From assembly GCF_016654115.1 (NCBI RefSeq), contig NZ_JAEQAZ010000016.1, positions 1 to 64,000 of the forward strand: 64,000 nucleotides of DNA, read 5' to 3'. Positions within the stretch are counted from its first letter, which is position 1; the number at the start of each line of letters is the position of its first letter. The notes beneath the pieces are model-generated. The model searched no databases. It was not told the origin of the DNA and saw only the letters and a list, made by a program, of their open reading frames with translations. The translations under genes were made by a program, and so were the position numbers. Of this stretch, positions 29,133-38,125 are shown in pieces. This DNA is from Streptomyces sp. MBT53. GTDB taxonomy: Bacteria > Actinomycetota > Actinomycetes > Streptomycetales > Streptomycetaceae.

Positions 29133-29858
29133 GTGCTGCGCATCATCGACGCCCGAACCGGCGACTCCACCGAAGCCGCCCCCGCCCGCCGTGGCCTGAC
29201 CAGGGTCGAGGCGCATGCGTCGGGCCTGGATCCCACGGCACTACGTGTCCTCCTCGTCGCCGACCTCCTCGTGCGCGCCCTCGAACTCGGCGGCACACCC
29301 GTGTGGGCCCTGCTCACAGGCGACCACGAGCAGGCCGAACTCCGTGCCGCCGCAGGTGCGTTGGGCATCCGCCCGTTCGAGGACGGCGGAGACCTCGGCT
29401 CCGGACTCGGCGAGGCCCAAGTCCTCCACGTGGCCGCCGGGAGCGAGGCGACACCCGGGGGAGTCCTGGTCGCCGTAGCGCCCGTCGAGTCTTCCACGAC
29501 CGCTGCCCCGGACCTCTCCGACCCGGGCGCGCTCCGTCTCGCCCTGCTCTCACAGGCCCGGGACCTGCCGGGACGGCTCGACGCGGCGGACCTCGACGAG
29601 GCGCGGCGGACCCTGGCGCACTGGCGCGGGTCGGTCGCCGACTGGGCGCGGCGGCCCTCGCGGCCGGTGCCCGACGAGGTGCGCGCCGAGCTGCGGAGCG
29701 CCTGGGAGAACGACCTGAACGTGCCTGCCGTGCTGGGGGTGTTGCGGCGCGTGGAGACCTGGCCCGACCTGCCGGACGGCGCCCGCTTCGAGACGTACGC
29801 CTACGCCGACCGGCTGCTCGGGCTCGAACTCACCCGTGACATCGGGTCGTTGGCGTGA
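29133..29858 (+). CDS. Cysteinyl-tRNA-synthetase-like protein lacking catalytic motifs
   Basis: 241 residues from GTG (LRIIDARTG...). Three segments recall CysRS/MshC: the opening strand, VLLVADLLVRALELGG (like the helix after HIGH), and the C-terminal helical bundle (ALRLALLSQAR; LAHWRGSVADWA; ENDLNVPAVLGVL, like DDDFNTPEA of CysRS). HIGH, KMSKS and the Zn ligands are absent, so it cannot aminoacylate. It overlaps the next gene by 4 bp (GTGA), so the two are cotranslated. An ATG at 29094 with GGAAGAGAG upstream is an alternative start. Function unknown; the remnant reading is my inference. Confidence 0.65.
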   Translation: MLRIIDARTGDSTEAAPARRGLTRVEAHASGLDPTALRVLLVADLLVRALELGGTPVWALLTGDHEQAELRAAAGALGIRPFEDGGDLGSGLGEAQVLHVAAGSEATPGGVLVAVAPVESSTTAAPDLSDPGALRLALLSQARDLPGRLDAADLDEARRTLAHWRGSVADWARRPSRPVPDEVRAELRSAWENDLNVPAVLGVLRRVETWPDLPDGARFETYAYADRLLGLELTRDIGSLA

Positions 29859-30397
29859 ACGCCCGTTCCGGGGCCCGCCCGCTGCGCCGGCTTGTGGTGC
29901 TGCGGCACGCCAAGTCGGCCTGGCCCGCGGGCGTTCCCGACCACCTGCGGCCCCTCGCCCCGCGCGGTTTCCGTGACGCCCCGGCCGCCGGGATCGCGCT
30001 CGCCGAGACGGACTCCCTGCCGGACCTCGCGCTGTGCTCCACGGCCGTACGGGCGCGCCGGACCTGGGAGTTGGCCTCGGCCGAGTGGGGCACCCCGCCG
30101 CCGGTGCGGTACGAACCACGCCTCTACGCGGCCGATGTCGCGGACCTGCTCGACGCCGTTCACCAAGTGCCGCACGAGGTCGAGACGTTGCTCGTCGTCG
30201 GGCACAACCCCGGCCTGGAGGAACTGGTCCTCGAACTCGCCGGTGACGGTCTCGACGACACGCTCGACGAGGTCCGCGTGAAGTTCCCGACCTCGGCGAT
30301 CGCGGTCCTGGCCTGGCACGGCCGCACCTGGCAGGATCTCGCCCCGGGCACGGCCCTGCTGACGGGCCTGACCGTGCCGAGGGGCAAGAAGAAGTAG
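29855..30397 (+). CDS. SixA-type histidine phosphatase
   Basis: 180 residues from a GTG overlapping the preceding stop. The phosphohistidine catalytic motif LRHAKSAW sits at the N terminus and VVGHNPGLEELV carries the second catalytic His near 115, as in SixA phosphatases. A basic tail (RGKKK) ends it. SixA enzymes remove phosphate from His residues of proteins. The coupled CysRS-like partner is unusual. It converges on the RmlD-like gene with 8 bp between. Confidence 0.87.
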   Translation: MNARSGARPLRRLVVLRHAKSAWPAGVPDHLRPLAPRGFRDAPAAGIALAETDSLPDLALCSTAVRARRTWELASAEWGTPPPVRYEPRLYAADVADLLDAVHQVPHEVETLLVVGHNPGLEELVLELAGDGLDDTLDEVRVKFPTSAIAVLAWHGRTWQDLAPGTALLTGLTVPRGKKK

Positions 30398-30405
30398 CCC
30401 CGCTT

Positions 30406-31230
30406 CTAAGGGAGTTGGAGGAACTCCCGCGCTCCGCGCAGCCGCGTGCCCAGCCGCTCCTGTGTCGCTCGGCTGTCCAGGCGGACGTCGAGGGCCATGG
30501 GCATGCCCTCTCGCCGCCCGGCGGGAAGCCGGCTCGCGTCGAGTCCGTCGCGTCGGGCGATGAGCACACCGAGGTCGTGGCGGCTGAGGGCGTCCGGGCC
30601 GGCGAGATGGAACAGCCCGGCCATGTCGGAGCAGGCGAGCTCCAGCAGGGCGGCGGCCAGATCCTCGACGTGGACCGGGCAGCGGACGACATCGGTGAAC
30701 AGGACGCCTTCGCGGGTACCGGCGGCCAGTTCACGCACCATGCGCTCGTGCGCGGAGCCGCCGTCGCCGATGATCAGCGAGGTGCGCGCGACCGCGGCGG
30801 CCGGTGTCAGAAGGCGTACGGCGGTCTCGGCGGCGGCCTTCGCAGCGCCGTACGGGGTGACCGGGTCGGGCAGGCACGACTCGTCGTAGGAGACGCGGGA
30901 ACCGGAGAACACGGCGTCGCTGGAGACATGGACCAGGCGCCGGCCGTGGCGTGCCGCAGCCATCGCCACGCGGACCGAACCGTCGGCAGTGACCGCCCAG
31001 TCGCTCTGTCCGCTGGTCGCGTTGATGATCGCGTCGGGTTCCGACTCGGCCAGGAGATCGTCGAGTTGGGCGTTCGTGCGGAGGTCGAGCCGGTGCCACG
31101 AGACATCCGGCGGCACGGTGTCGGGGCGCGCCGAGCAGTACGTCGCCGTCGTTGCCCAGCCCGCCGCGCTCGCCCCGCGTACGAGTTCCGTGCCCAGGAA
31201 GCCGCTGCCGCCGATCACAAGGACTCTCAC
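30406..31230 (-). CDS. NAD(P)-dependent sugar-nucleotide reductase-like protein (RmlD family)
   Basis: 274 residues from GTG. N-terminal Rossmann motif VLVIGGSGFLGTELV (GxxGxxG), then INATSGQSDW, the HVSSDAVFSG strand and the catalytic YGAAKAAAE (YxxxK), ending with LFHLAGPDALSRHDL. This is the layout of dTDP-4-dehydrorhamnose reductases. No other rhamnose genes are near, so substrate is uncertain. It lies 5 bp after the APC permease stop and is surely cotranscribed. Confidence 0.86.
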   Translation of the reverse strand: MRVLVIGGSGFLGTELVRGASAAGWATTATYCSARPDTVPPDVSWHRLDLRTNAQLDDLLAESEPDAIINATSGQSDWAVTADGSVRVAMAAARHGRRLVHVSSDAVFSGSRVSYDESCLPDPVTPYGAAKAAAETAVRLLTPAAAVARTSLIIGDGGSAHERMVRELAAGTREGVLFTDVVRCPVHVEDLAAALLELACSDMAGLFHLAGPDALSRHDLGVLIARRDGLDASRLPAGRREGMPMALDVRLDSRATQERLGTRLRGAREFLQLP

Positions 31231-31235
31231 CGCGG

Positions 31236-33221
31236 TCAGCCGACGTGGACGCGGGGCCGTCGCTCCGGGTCCGGTTCCGCGCGGCGCAGCACCTCGCGGG
31301 TGACGGGGGCGACCTCGCCGTCGCCGAAGACGAGGAAGCGGATGAGATGGCTGACCGGATTGCCCTCGGTCCAGGTGAAGTAGGCGTGCGGGACCTTGCC
31401 GGTGCGGTCGCGCAGGGAGAGCAGGACGGCGGCGATCGCGTTGGGCACCGTGGGACCCACGACGCGCAGTCGGCGTACCCCGTACTTCTTCTCGCCGTGG
31501 ACCGTGATGTCCGCCGAGAAGTCCGAGGAGTCGTGCAGGAGCACCTCGAGGAAGAGCACGGGGCCGCGGTCCGGGATGTGGGTCTCCTCGCGCTGGCTGT
31601 ACTCCTTGGCGCGGTACTCCCGACTGCTGTGCTCCTGCGGCTCGTTGGCGATCAGCCGCAGGGGGCCGGAGCGGGCCGCCTCGTCGATGAAACGGGCCGC
31701 CGTGTCGTCGAACGTGACCTCGGCGGCGCGGAGTTCGAAGGCGCGGTGGATGCGCGAACCGAACGACGTCGCCAGGATCAGCACGATGAAGATCCCGGCG
31801 ATCTTGATGCCGTCGGGCCGTTCGACGACATTCGCGACCAGCGTGTACGCGAACACGGCGGTGATCGTGCCGAACCCGAGCGTCGCCTTCCGATGCCCCC
31901 GCTTGTGCACGGTGACCGTGGAGGCGAAGGCAGCCGAGAGCATCAGCACCAGCACACCGGTCGCGTACGCGCCGCTCTGCGCGTCGACGCTCGCGTGGAA
32001 CCAGAGCGTGATCAGCACGGCCGTCACCATGAACACGAGCACCAGAGGGCGCACCGCCCGCGTCCACTCGGGCGCCATGCCGTAGCGCGGCAGATAGCGG
32101 GGGACGAGGTTCAGCAGCCCGGCGAGTGCGGAGGCGCCCGCGAACCACAGGATCGCGATCGTCGAGACGTCGTAGAACGTGCCGAAGACCTGGCCCAGAT
32201 GCTCGTGCGCGAGATAGGCGAGGGCGCGGCCGTTCGCCGGGCCGCCCGTCTTGAAGGCGCTCTGCGGGATGAGGATGGTCGTCGCCAGGCTGGACAGCAG
32301 CAGGAAACCGGACATGATCACGGCGGCCGTGGTGAGCAGCTTGCGGGTCTCGCGGATGCGGCCGGTGGGCTTCTCCCAGGTGTCCGTCGGGTCGCCCTTG
32401 ACCTGCGGCATCACCGCCACGCCCGTCTCGAAGCCGGACATGCCGAGCGCGAGTTTCGGGAAGACGAGCAGCGCGACCCCGACCATCGCGAGCGGTGAGG
32501 AGTGCGCGGCCGTCATCGCGTCGGTCCAGTCGCCGATCTTCACGGGATGACTCAGCACTTCCCAGGCGGACACTGCCAGCACCACAAGGTTGAGCGTGAG
32601 ATACACGCCCACCAGCACCACGGCGATCCCGATGGCCTCCCGGAACCCCTTGAGGAAGACCGCGCCCAGCGCGCCGACCAGCACGAGCGTGATCCAGGTG
32701 TTGCCGCCGTGCATCCAGCCCGGCGCGAAGGGGTTCTCCACGACGTGCGCCGCCGCGTCCGCCGCCGACAGGGTGACCGTGATCATGAAGTCGGTCGCCG
32801 CGAAGCCCAGCAGCACCAGGACGAAGATCTTCCCCGACCACCACGGCAGCAGCCGTTCCAGCATGGCGATCGAGCCCTCGCCGTGCGGGCTCTCGTGCGC
32901 GACCCGCCGGTAGACCGGCAGCGCCCCGAGCAGCGTCAGCCCGATGAGCACGACGGTCGCCAGCGGCGACAGCAGTCCGGCGGCGAGTGCGGCGATCCCC
33001 GGCTGGTAGCCGAGGGTGGAGAAGTAGTCGACGCCGGTCAGACACATGACCCGCCACCAGCGGTGCCCCTCGTGCTCCGGGTTCGGTGTGGCGTGCGGTC
33101 CCGGATGCCGGGCGCTCTGCTCGCTCAGCCCCTCCAGCAGCCAGGCCCGGCAGCGCTCGGCGGCGGTCTCCGAACCGCCGGACTCCGCGCTCTGTGTCGG
33201 GTCCACCTGCGCGCCGGTCAT
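31236..33221 (-). CDS. APC-superfamily permease with cytosolic C-terminal domain
   Basis: 661 residues, ATG at 33221 with AGGGA upstream. About 12 membrane helices (90-520) with [16 protein letters not shown] in helix I and [13 protein letters not shown] in the first loops, resembling KUP/KimA-like transporters (SSxxYGPE; YPHGGGxY). A soluble domain of about 130 residues follows ([39 protein letters not shown]). An amino acid or K+ substrate is possible; I cannot tell which. It is divergent from yigZ and cotranscribed with the RmlD-like gene. Confidence 0.8.
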   Translation of the reverse strand: MTGAQVDPTQSAESGGSETAAERCRAWLLEGLSEQSARHPGPHATPNPEHEGHRWWRVMCLTGVDYFSTLGYQPGIAALAAGLLSPLATVVLIGLTLLGALPVYRRVAHESPHGEGSIAMLERLLPWWSGKIFVLVLLGFAATDFMITVTLSAADAAAHVVENPFAPGWMHGGNTWITLVLVGALGAVFLKGFREAIGIAVVLVGVYLTLNLVVLAVSAWEVLSHPVKIGDWTDAMTAAHSSPLAMVGVALLVFPKLALGMSGFETGVAVMPQVKGDPTDTWEKPTGRIRETRKLLTTAAVIMSGFLLLSSLATTILIPQSAFKTGGPANGRALAYLAHEHLGQVFGTFYDVSTIAILWFAGASALAGLLNLVPRYLPRYGMAPEWTRAVRPLVLVFMVTAVLITLWFHASVDAQSGAYATGVLVLMLSAAFASTVTVHKRGHRKATLGFGTITAVFAYTLVANVVERPDGIKIAGIFIVLILATSFGSRIHRAFELRAAEVTFDDTAARFIDEAARSGPLRLIANEPQEHSSREYRAKEYSQREETHIPDRGPVLFLEVLLHDSSDFSADITVHGEKKYGVRRLRVVGPTVPNAIAAVLLSLRDRTGKVPHAYFTWTEGNPVSHLIRFLVFGDGEVAPVTREVLRRAEPDPERRPRVHVG

Positions 33222-33334
33222 GCTGAGAACTCCCTGAGATCGGACCACCGTGCCCGCCACCGGGGCAACGAGCAGCGAGTATCCACCACATCGTCACCCG
33301 CACCCGGACCGGGGGCGACCCCTGATCCTGCGCA

Positions 33335-33340
33335 TAGGCT
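33335..33340 (+). promoter_or_regulatory. -10 box (TAGGCT) for a leaderless transcript
   Basis: TAGGCT, 6 nt, ATG at 33347, no ribosome site between. Confidence 0.5.
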
Positions 33341-33346
33341 GGCCGG

Positions 33347-33973
33347 ATGCAGGACGAGTACCGCACAGTGGCCCGCCCGGGTGTGCACGAGACCGAGGTC
33401 AACCGCTCCCGTTTTCTGTGCGCCCTCGCCCCGGCGGCCACCGAGCGGGAGGCGCAGGACTTCGTGGCCCGCGTACGCAAGGAGCACGCCGACGCCACGC
33501 ACAACTGCTTCGCCTACGTCATCGGCGCCGACGCCGCGATCCAGAAGGCGAGCGACGACGGCGAACCCGGCGGCACGGCCGGTGTCCCCATGCTCCAGAT
33601 GCTGCTGCGCCGCGACATGCGGTACGTCGTCGCCGTCGTCACCCGCTACTACGGCGGTGTGAAGCTCGGCGCGGGCGGCCTCATCAGGGCCTACGGCGGC
33701 TCGGTCGGCGAAGCCCTCGACACCCTCGGCACGCTCACCCGCCGCCGCTTCCGGCTCGCCACGGTGACCGTCGACCACCAGCGGGCCGGCAAGATCCAGA
33801 ACGACCTGCGCGCCACCGGACGCGAGGTCCGGGACGTGCGTTACGGCGAGGCGGTGACCATCGAGATCGGGCTCCCGGACGCCGATGTGGACGCCTTCAG
33901 GGCGTGGCTCGCCGATGCCACGGCGGGGACGGCGGCGCTGGAGCTCGGCGGCGAGGCGTACGGGGACGCCTGA
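33347..33973 (+). CDS. yigZ: YigZ/IMPACT-family protein (UPF0029)
   Basis: 208 residues. The family core is evident: EVNRSRFLCALAP at the N terminus, HADATHNCFAYVIG, SDDGEPGGTAGVPMLQML and VTRYYGGVKLGAGGLIRAYGGSV. The second domain (about 135-200) has the EF-G-IV-like C-terminal fold. YigZ homologs are thought to act in translation or nucleotide-related processes without a settled function. The gene starts just after a TAGGCT box. Confidence 0.92.
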   Translation: MQDEYRTVARPGVHETEVNRSRFLCALAPAATEREAQDFVARVRKEHADATHNCFAYVIGADAAIQKASDDGEPGGTAGVPMLQMLLRRDMRYVVAVVTRYYGGVKLGAGGLIRAYGGSVGEALDTLGTLTRRRFRLATVTVDHQRAGKIQNDLRATGREVRDVRYGEAVTIEIGLPDADVDAFRAWLADATAGTAALELGGEAYGDA

Positions 33974-33988
33974 CCACAGAGGGTTTTT
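33954..33988 (+). terminator. Hairpin and T-tract between yigZ and the kinase gene
   Basis: AGGCGT-ACGGGG-ACGCCT (33954-33971), a perfect 6-bp stem ending in the yigZ stop, with TTTTT at 33984-33988. The T-run is 12 nt from the stem, so function is plausible but not sure. Confidence 0.4.
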
Positions 33989-33997
33989 GACGGTGTG

Positions 33998-35959
33998 TCA
34001 GGAGTGCCAGTTCCAGACCTGGTTGGAGCTGCCCGCGCAGCCGAAGGTCTGGACCGGCTGACCGTCCTGCCCCGACTCGTCGGCCTCCGCGTCCAGACAG
34101 AAACCGTCCGGGGCGCTCACCAGGGTCCCGGCGCTGCCCAGTTGCCACCGTTGCGCGCTCAGCCCGTCGCAGCTCCTGGCCCGGATCTTCGAGAAGTTCT
34201 GGCCGACGGTGTCGGCGTCGGCGTCCAGGCACGCGTGGCTGCCCTGATTGACGACGAGGTACTGGGACGCGTGGCCGGGCACGCGGTACAGCGCCCACTT
34301 CTGGGCCGCCGTGCCGTTGCACCCCCACACCTGCACCGCGGCGACGCGGGCGTCGAGACACCGGGCGACATCGACGGCGTGCACGCTCTCGGTGACGGTC
34401 ACCGAACCGGTCCTGACCGGCCCGCGCTCCGTGCCGTACAGCAGCTTCATGGTCGGCGCGTCGACCGTCCCGCTCGGGGCGGTTCCGGCCTCGGTCTGGA
34501 ACGCCTTCACCGCGTCGCTCGTCGCCTCCCCGTAGTCGCCGTCGACGGTGACGTGCAACCCGTAACCGGCGAGGAGGAGTTGGAGGGCCTTGACACAGTC
34601 GCCGTGGGAGTGGGACGCGATCTCAGCGACGCAGGAGGCGATCCGGATGTCGAGGGTCGCGGGATCGTGGGTGGCCGGTGCCTTCGTCGGGCTCTGCGAC
34701 GCCACGTTCCCCGTCCCCGGCAGGGTCGCGTCCGAGGCCGGTGAACTGCTCGGCGCCGAGGGCGAGTTCCCCGGTGCGGCGGCCGCCGAGGACGCCTCCG
34801 GCCCGGCACCGGCCGCCGTCCCGCCGTCGCCGTGGTGCAGCAGCAGTGTCGCGGTGATGCTGCCGGCGACCAGGACGGCAGCCGCGGCGACGGCACCCAC
34901 GACCAGTTTTCCGCGTTTCCCGGGCGAGAACCCCCGTTTCCCGGGGGCGACTTGGGGCGTGCCGGGCTCGGCGGGACGTTCCGGGGGCGTCGCGTCGGGA
35001 CGGACGCCGGGGGAGGCCGCGCGCCTGGGAGCCGCAGCGGGCGGGTCGCCGACCGGTCCGGAGAGCTGATGCCCGATGGCGGTCCTGAACACGGCTTCGG
35101 GTGACGGCCGTTGCTCGGGGTCCTTGTCGAGGCAGACGCGGATGAACGCGGCCAGGTCCGTGTCGACGGCGGCCACCTTGTCGAGGGTGTCCTCCCGGGG
35201 CGGGTCGAAGGCCACCCGGTGCAGCACGTCGACGCCGGTGCCCTCGCCGAACGGGGCCTCTCCGGCGACCGCGTAGGTGAGCGTGGAGGCCAGCGAGAAG
35301 ACGTCCGAGGCGGCGGTCACCTCCTGGCCGCGGACCTGCTCCGGGGACATGTAGGCGGGGGTGCCGACGTTCTGGCCGGTGGCGGTGATCGAGGTGCCGT
35401 CGGTGGCCTGGACGACACCGAAGTCGATGACGCGGGCGCCGTCGGCACCGAGGATGACGTTGGACGGCTTGAGGTCGCGGTGCACGAGCCCGGCGCGCCA
35501 GATCGCCTCGATCGCCCGTCCCACGTCGCCCATCAGCCGCCAGGCCGCCGCCGCCTCGACCGGCCCGCGCGCGTCGACCAGCTGGTCCAGCGTGGGCCCG
35601 GGTATGTACTCGGTGGCCACCCAGACCAGGTCTTCGTCGCAGCCGCTGCCCAGCAGCCGTACGATGTGCGCCCCTCGGATGCTGTCCAGGGCGCCGACCT
35701 CGCGCTCGAAGCGCCTGCGGAACTGCGGGTCCTCCGCGTACTCGGGACGGATCACCTTCACGGCGGCCGGGCCGGTGCCGCCGGTGGTGTCGCGGCCCAG
35801 ATAGACCCGGCCCATCCCGCCGCTGCCCAGCACCGACAGCAAGCGGTACGGGCCCGCCTGCCGGGGATCGCTCTTCCGCAACGGGACCTCGGGCGGCGGT
35901 TCCATCCCCGCCGCCGCATAGGCCATCGTTTCGGACCGACCGCGGTACTCGACTGGCAT
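33998..35959 (-). CDS. Membrane Ser/Thr protein kinase with peptidoglycan-binding and ricin-B lectin domains
   Basis: 653 residues. Cytosolic Hanks-type kinase (about 38-300): LGSGGMGRVYLG, AVKVI, HRDLKPSN, DFGVVQ, GTPAYMSPEQ. A Pro-rich juxtamembrane linker holds a repeat (KRGFSPGKRGK), followed by one membrane helix (about 350-373; VVGAVAAAAVLVAGS). Outside are a Ser/Ala linker, a PG_binding_1-like domain (about 450-515; GDCVKALQLLLAGYGLHVTVDGD) and a ricin-type beta-trefoil with QxW motifs (AQKW, AQRW, NQVW). It probably senses cell-wall or glycan ligands. Start near MPVEYRG is uncertain. Confidence 0.9.
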   Translation of the reverse strand: MPVEYRGRSETMAYAAAGMEPPPEVPLRKSDPRQAGPYRLLSVLGSGGMGRVYLGRDTTGGTGPAAVKVIRPEYAEDPQFRRRFEREVGALDSIRGAHIVRLLGSGCDEDLVWVATEYIPGPTLDQLVDARGPVEAAAAWRLMGDVGRAIEAIWRAGLVHRDLKPSNVILGADGARVIDFGVVQATDGTSITATGQNVGTPAYMSPEQVRGQEVTAASDVFSLASTLTYAVAGEAPFGEGTGVDVLHRVAFDPPREDTLDKVAAVDTDLAAFIRVCLDKDPEQRPSPEAVFRTAIGHQLSGPVGDPPAAAPRRAASPGVRPDATPPERPAEPGTPQVAPGKRGFSPGKRGKLVVGAVAAAAVLVAGSITATLLLHHGDGGTAAGAGPEASSAAAAPGNSPSAPSSSPASDATLPGTGNVASQSPTKAPATHDPATLDIRIASCVAEIASHSHGDCVKALQLLLAGYGLHVTVDGDYGEATSDAVKAFQTEAGTAPSGTVDAPTMKLLYGTERGPVRTGSVTVTESVHAVDVARCLDARVAAVQVWGCNGTAAQKWALYRVPGHASQYLVVNQGSHACLDADADTVGQNFSKIRARSCDGLSAQRWQLGSAGTLVSAPDGFCLDAEADESGQDGQPVQTFGCAGSSNQVWNWHS

Positions 35960-36538
35960 GGGAACCCTGTGTCTCTCGCGTGGTGCGTGTGACGTGAGAT
36001 TAGCGCAGCTCCCGTACGGGGCAGGGGAGTTGGGGGTTTCCCGGGGGCGCCGAGCCGCCTCGGCACCACCCGCTGCCTCCCGACCGGCACGAGCCGCGAC
36101 CTCCGCGCCGCCGCGCGCCGGGCAGAGGCACCCATATCGGTCCTCAAGGTGAGGTTCCGGGGCGGCCCGATATGTGTCGCGGTCCGTTCAGCGGACTGGA
36201 GTCTTTCCGGGAATGCGGCGGCCGACCGAATAATGGGCGAACTCCGATCCGCGGGGCCCCACCCCCTGCTCGGCCCGACCTCCACAAGAGGGGGCCGAAC
36301 AGCGGTTTCACTCCTAGGCCTGCAGCTCTCAACAGCACGGTTCGCGTGTTCCCCGTCCAGCCGGGACACGCTCCGCGGTTTCCGGACGCCGCCGTACGCA
36401 GCCGTACGGCGAGATCGTCCCGCCGCCCCTCCATCCCCGCGGACTCACGCAACGGAGCGGTCACCACGACGGTGGCCTTCCTCCCCACGCCCGGTGAACC
36501 CCGCGTTCCCGTTCGATGCCTCAACGCCGGAGGTTCAG
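35960..36538. other. Intergenic region, 579 bp, no gene recognised
   Basis: Divergent region between the kinase and the peptide-binding lipoprotein gene. I find no convincing coding frame. It holds scattered AT-rich patches (about 36160-36240) and a strong hairpin at 36390-36411, presumably promoter and leader of the transport operon. Confidence 0.6.
36390..36411. promoter_or_regulatory. Strong hairpin in the leader of the peptide ABC operon
   Basis: CGCCGTACG-CAGC-CGTACGGCG: a perfect 9-bp stem with a 4-nt loop, 127 bp upstream of the lipoprotein ATG. It could be an operator dyad or leader RNA structure. Confidence 0.45.
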
Positions 36539-38101
36539 ATGTCTCGTTCGCGTCTCACTCTCACCGTCACGGCCGGTGCCGCCGGACTGGCGCTGCTGAC
36601 CACCGCGTGCGGCGGTGGAAGCAGCACCTCGTCCACTCCCGCGAAGGCCCAGGACCCCAGCGTCCTGACGGTCGCCTCGGCCATCGCGCCCAACAGCCTC
36701 AACCCGGCTCTGGGCGGTTCCTCCGACCCACAGCAGTACTTTTTCGAACTGGCGTACGACACGTTGATCCGTCAGGCCCCGAACGGCAAGTACACCCCCG
36801 CCCTCGCGACCACATGGGGCTTCGTCGGCTCCGGCAGCAAGACCTTCGACCTCACCCTGCGCTCCGGTGTGAAGTTCAACGACGGCTCCGCGCTCACCGC
36901 CGACGGCGTGAAGAAGTCGCTCGAGTACTACGCCAAGGCCGGCGGCCCACTGGCGGCCGACCTCGCCCCCGTCGGATCGATCGACGTCACTTCCCCGCTC
37001 TCCCTCCGTATCCACCTCAAGACGTCCGACCCGCTGCTGCCGCTCTACCTCTCCAGACCGACCACCGGAGAGATCATCAGCCCCACCGGCCTCAGCAGGA
37101 CGAGCGAACTGGGCACCACCACCCACGGCGCCGGACCGTACATGATCGACAGCTCCCAGACCGTCTCCGGCCAGACCTACACCTACGTCCCCAACCCCAC
37201 GTACTACGACAAGTCGCGGGTGCACTGGAAAAAGGTCGTCGTCAAGGTCATCAAGGACACGAACACCACGCTCAGCGCCTTCCGCTCCGGCGAGGTCGAC
37301 TACGCGCTCGGCGACTCCACCACCGCCAAGGGCGCCAAGTCCGCCGGATTCCAGGTCCTTTCGAGCCCCTACTCGATCATGCAGCTGATGATCCAGGACC
37401 GGGCGGGCACCATGGTCAAGGCCCTCGGTGACCTGCGAGTACGGCAGGCCATGATGTACGGCATCAACCGCGACTCCATCGCCAAGGCCCTCTACGGCTC
37501 GTACGCCAAGGGCTGGGACTACCCCGTGCTCGCCAATACGAGCGGCTACACCCAGGGCAGCGAAGGCAAGTACCCCTACGACGTCGCCAAGGCCAAGAAG
37601 CTCCTGGCGGCGGCCGGCTACCCCAACGGCTTCAGCATGTCCATCACGGTGAACCTCACAGGCGTGGGGGAGTCCCAGGCCGCGGAGGCCTTCGCCGCGG
37701 AGATGGCGAACATCGGCATCAACGTCAAGATCAACGTCCCGGCCAACGTCAACGAGCTGTTCTCCACCTACGCGAAGTTCCCGGCGATGATGTTCGACTA
37801 CGGCGCCGGCATCGCCCCGCCCTACGCCCAGGGCAACGACCTCCTCTACAGCTGGGGCAACCCGCTCAAGGTCAGCGACAAGCAGCTCGACACGCTCTAC
37901 AGCGCGGCGGCCTCCGCACCTTCCGCCGCACTCCAGGAGCAGGGCTGGCAGAAGTTCGAACAGCGGCTGTCCGACCTGTCCTGGACGATCCCCATGGTCT
38001 CCATGGAGAAGATCGTCTACGCCCGGCTCGGTCTGAAGGGCATCGACCTCTCGGCCACCAACCTCACCCCGGACCTGACGTCCCTGTACGCCGCGAAGTG
38101 A
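36539..38101 (+). CDS. Oligopeptide/dipeptide ABC transporter substrate-binding lipoprotein
   Basis: 520 residues. Signal with lipobox (LALLTTAC, Cys about residue 22) then a Gly/Ser linker. The body is SBP_bac_5: FELAYDTLIRQAPNGKYTPALATTW, LTLRSGVKFNDGSALTADGVKKSLEYY, and DLRVRQAMMYGINRDSIAKALYG. GGAGG lies 5 nt before the ATG. First gene of a five-gene operon; it delivers peptide (or a related solute) to the permeases downstream. Confidence 0.93.
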   Translation: MSRSRLTLTVTAGAAGLALLTTACGGGSSTSSTPAKAQDPSVLTVASAIAPNSLNPALGGSSDPQQYFFELAYDTLIRQAPNGKYTPALATTWGFVGSGSKTFDLTLRSGVKFNDGSALTADGVKKSLEYYAKAGGPLAADLAPVGSIDVTSPLSLRIHLKTSDPLLPLYLSRPTTGEIISPTGLSRTSELGTTTHGAGPYMIDSSQTVSGQTYTYVPNPTYYDKSRVHWKKVVVKVIKDTNTTLSAFRSGEVDYALGDSTTAKGAKSAGFQVLSSPYSIMQLMIQDRAGTMVKALGDLRVRQAMMYGINRDSIAKALYGSYAKGWDYPVLANTSGYTQGSEGKYPYDVAKAKKLLAAAGYPNGFSMSITVNLTGVGESQAAEAFAAEMANIGINVKINVPANVNELFSTYAKFPAMMFDYGAGIAPPYAQGNDLLYSWGNPLKVSDKQLDTLYSAAASAPSAALQEQGWQKFEQRLSDLSWTIPMVSMEKIVYARLGLKGIDLSATNLTPDLTSLYAAK

Positions 38102-38125
38102 CCCTCCCCAGAAAGGCACCCAGTC

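Noticed and set aside
36149..36538. Upstream extension of the peptide-binding lipoprotein frame
   Set aside because: The extension has shadow composition; the start at 36539 has GGAGG and gives a proper lipoprotein signal.
35960..36538. A riboswitch in the leader of the peptide operon
   Set aside because: I found a simple hairpin but no arrangement I recognise as a known riboswitch class.
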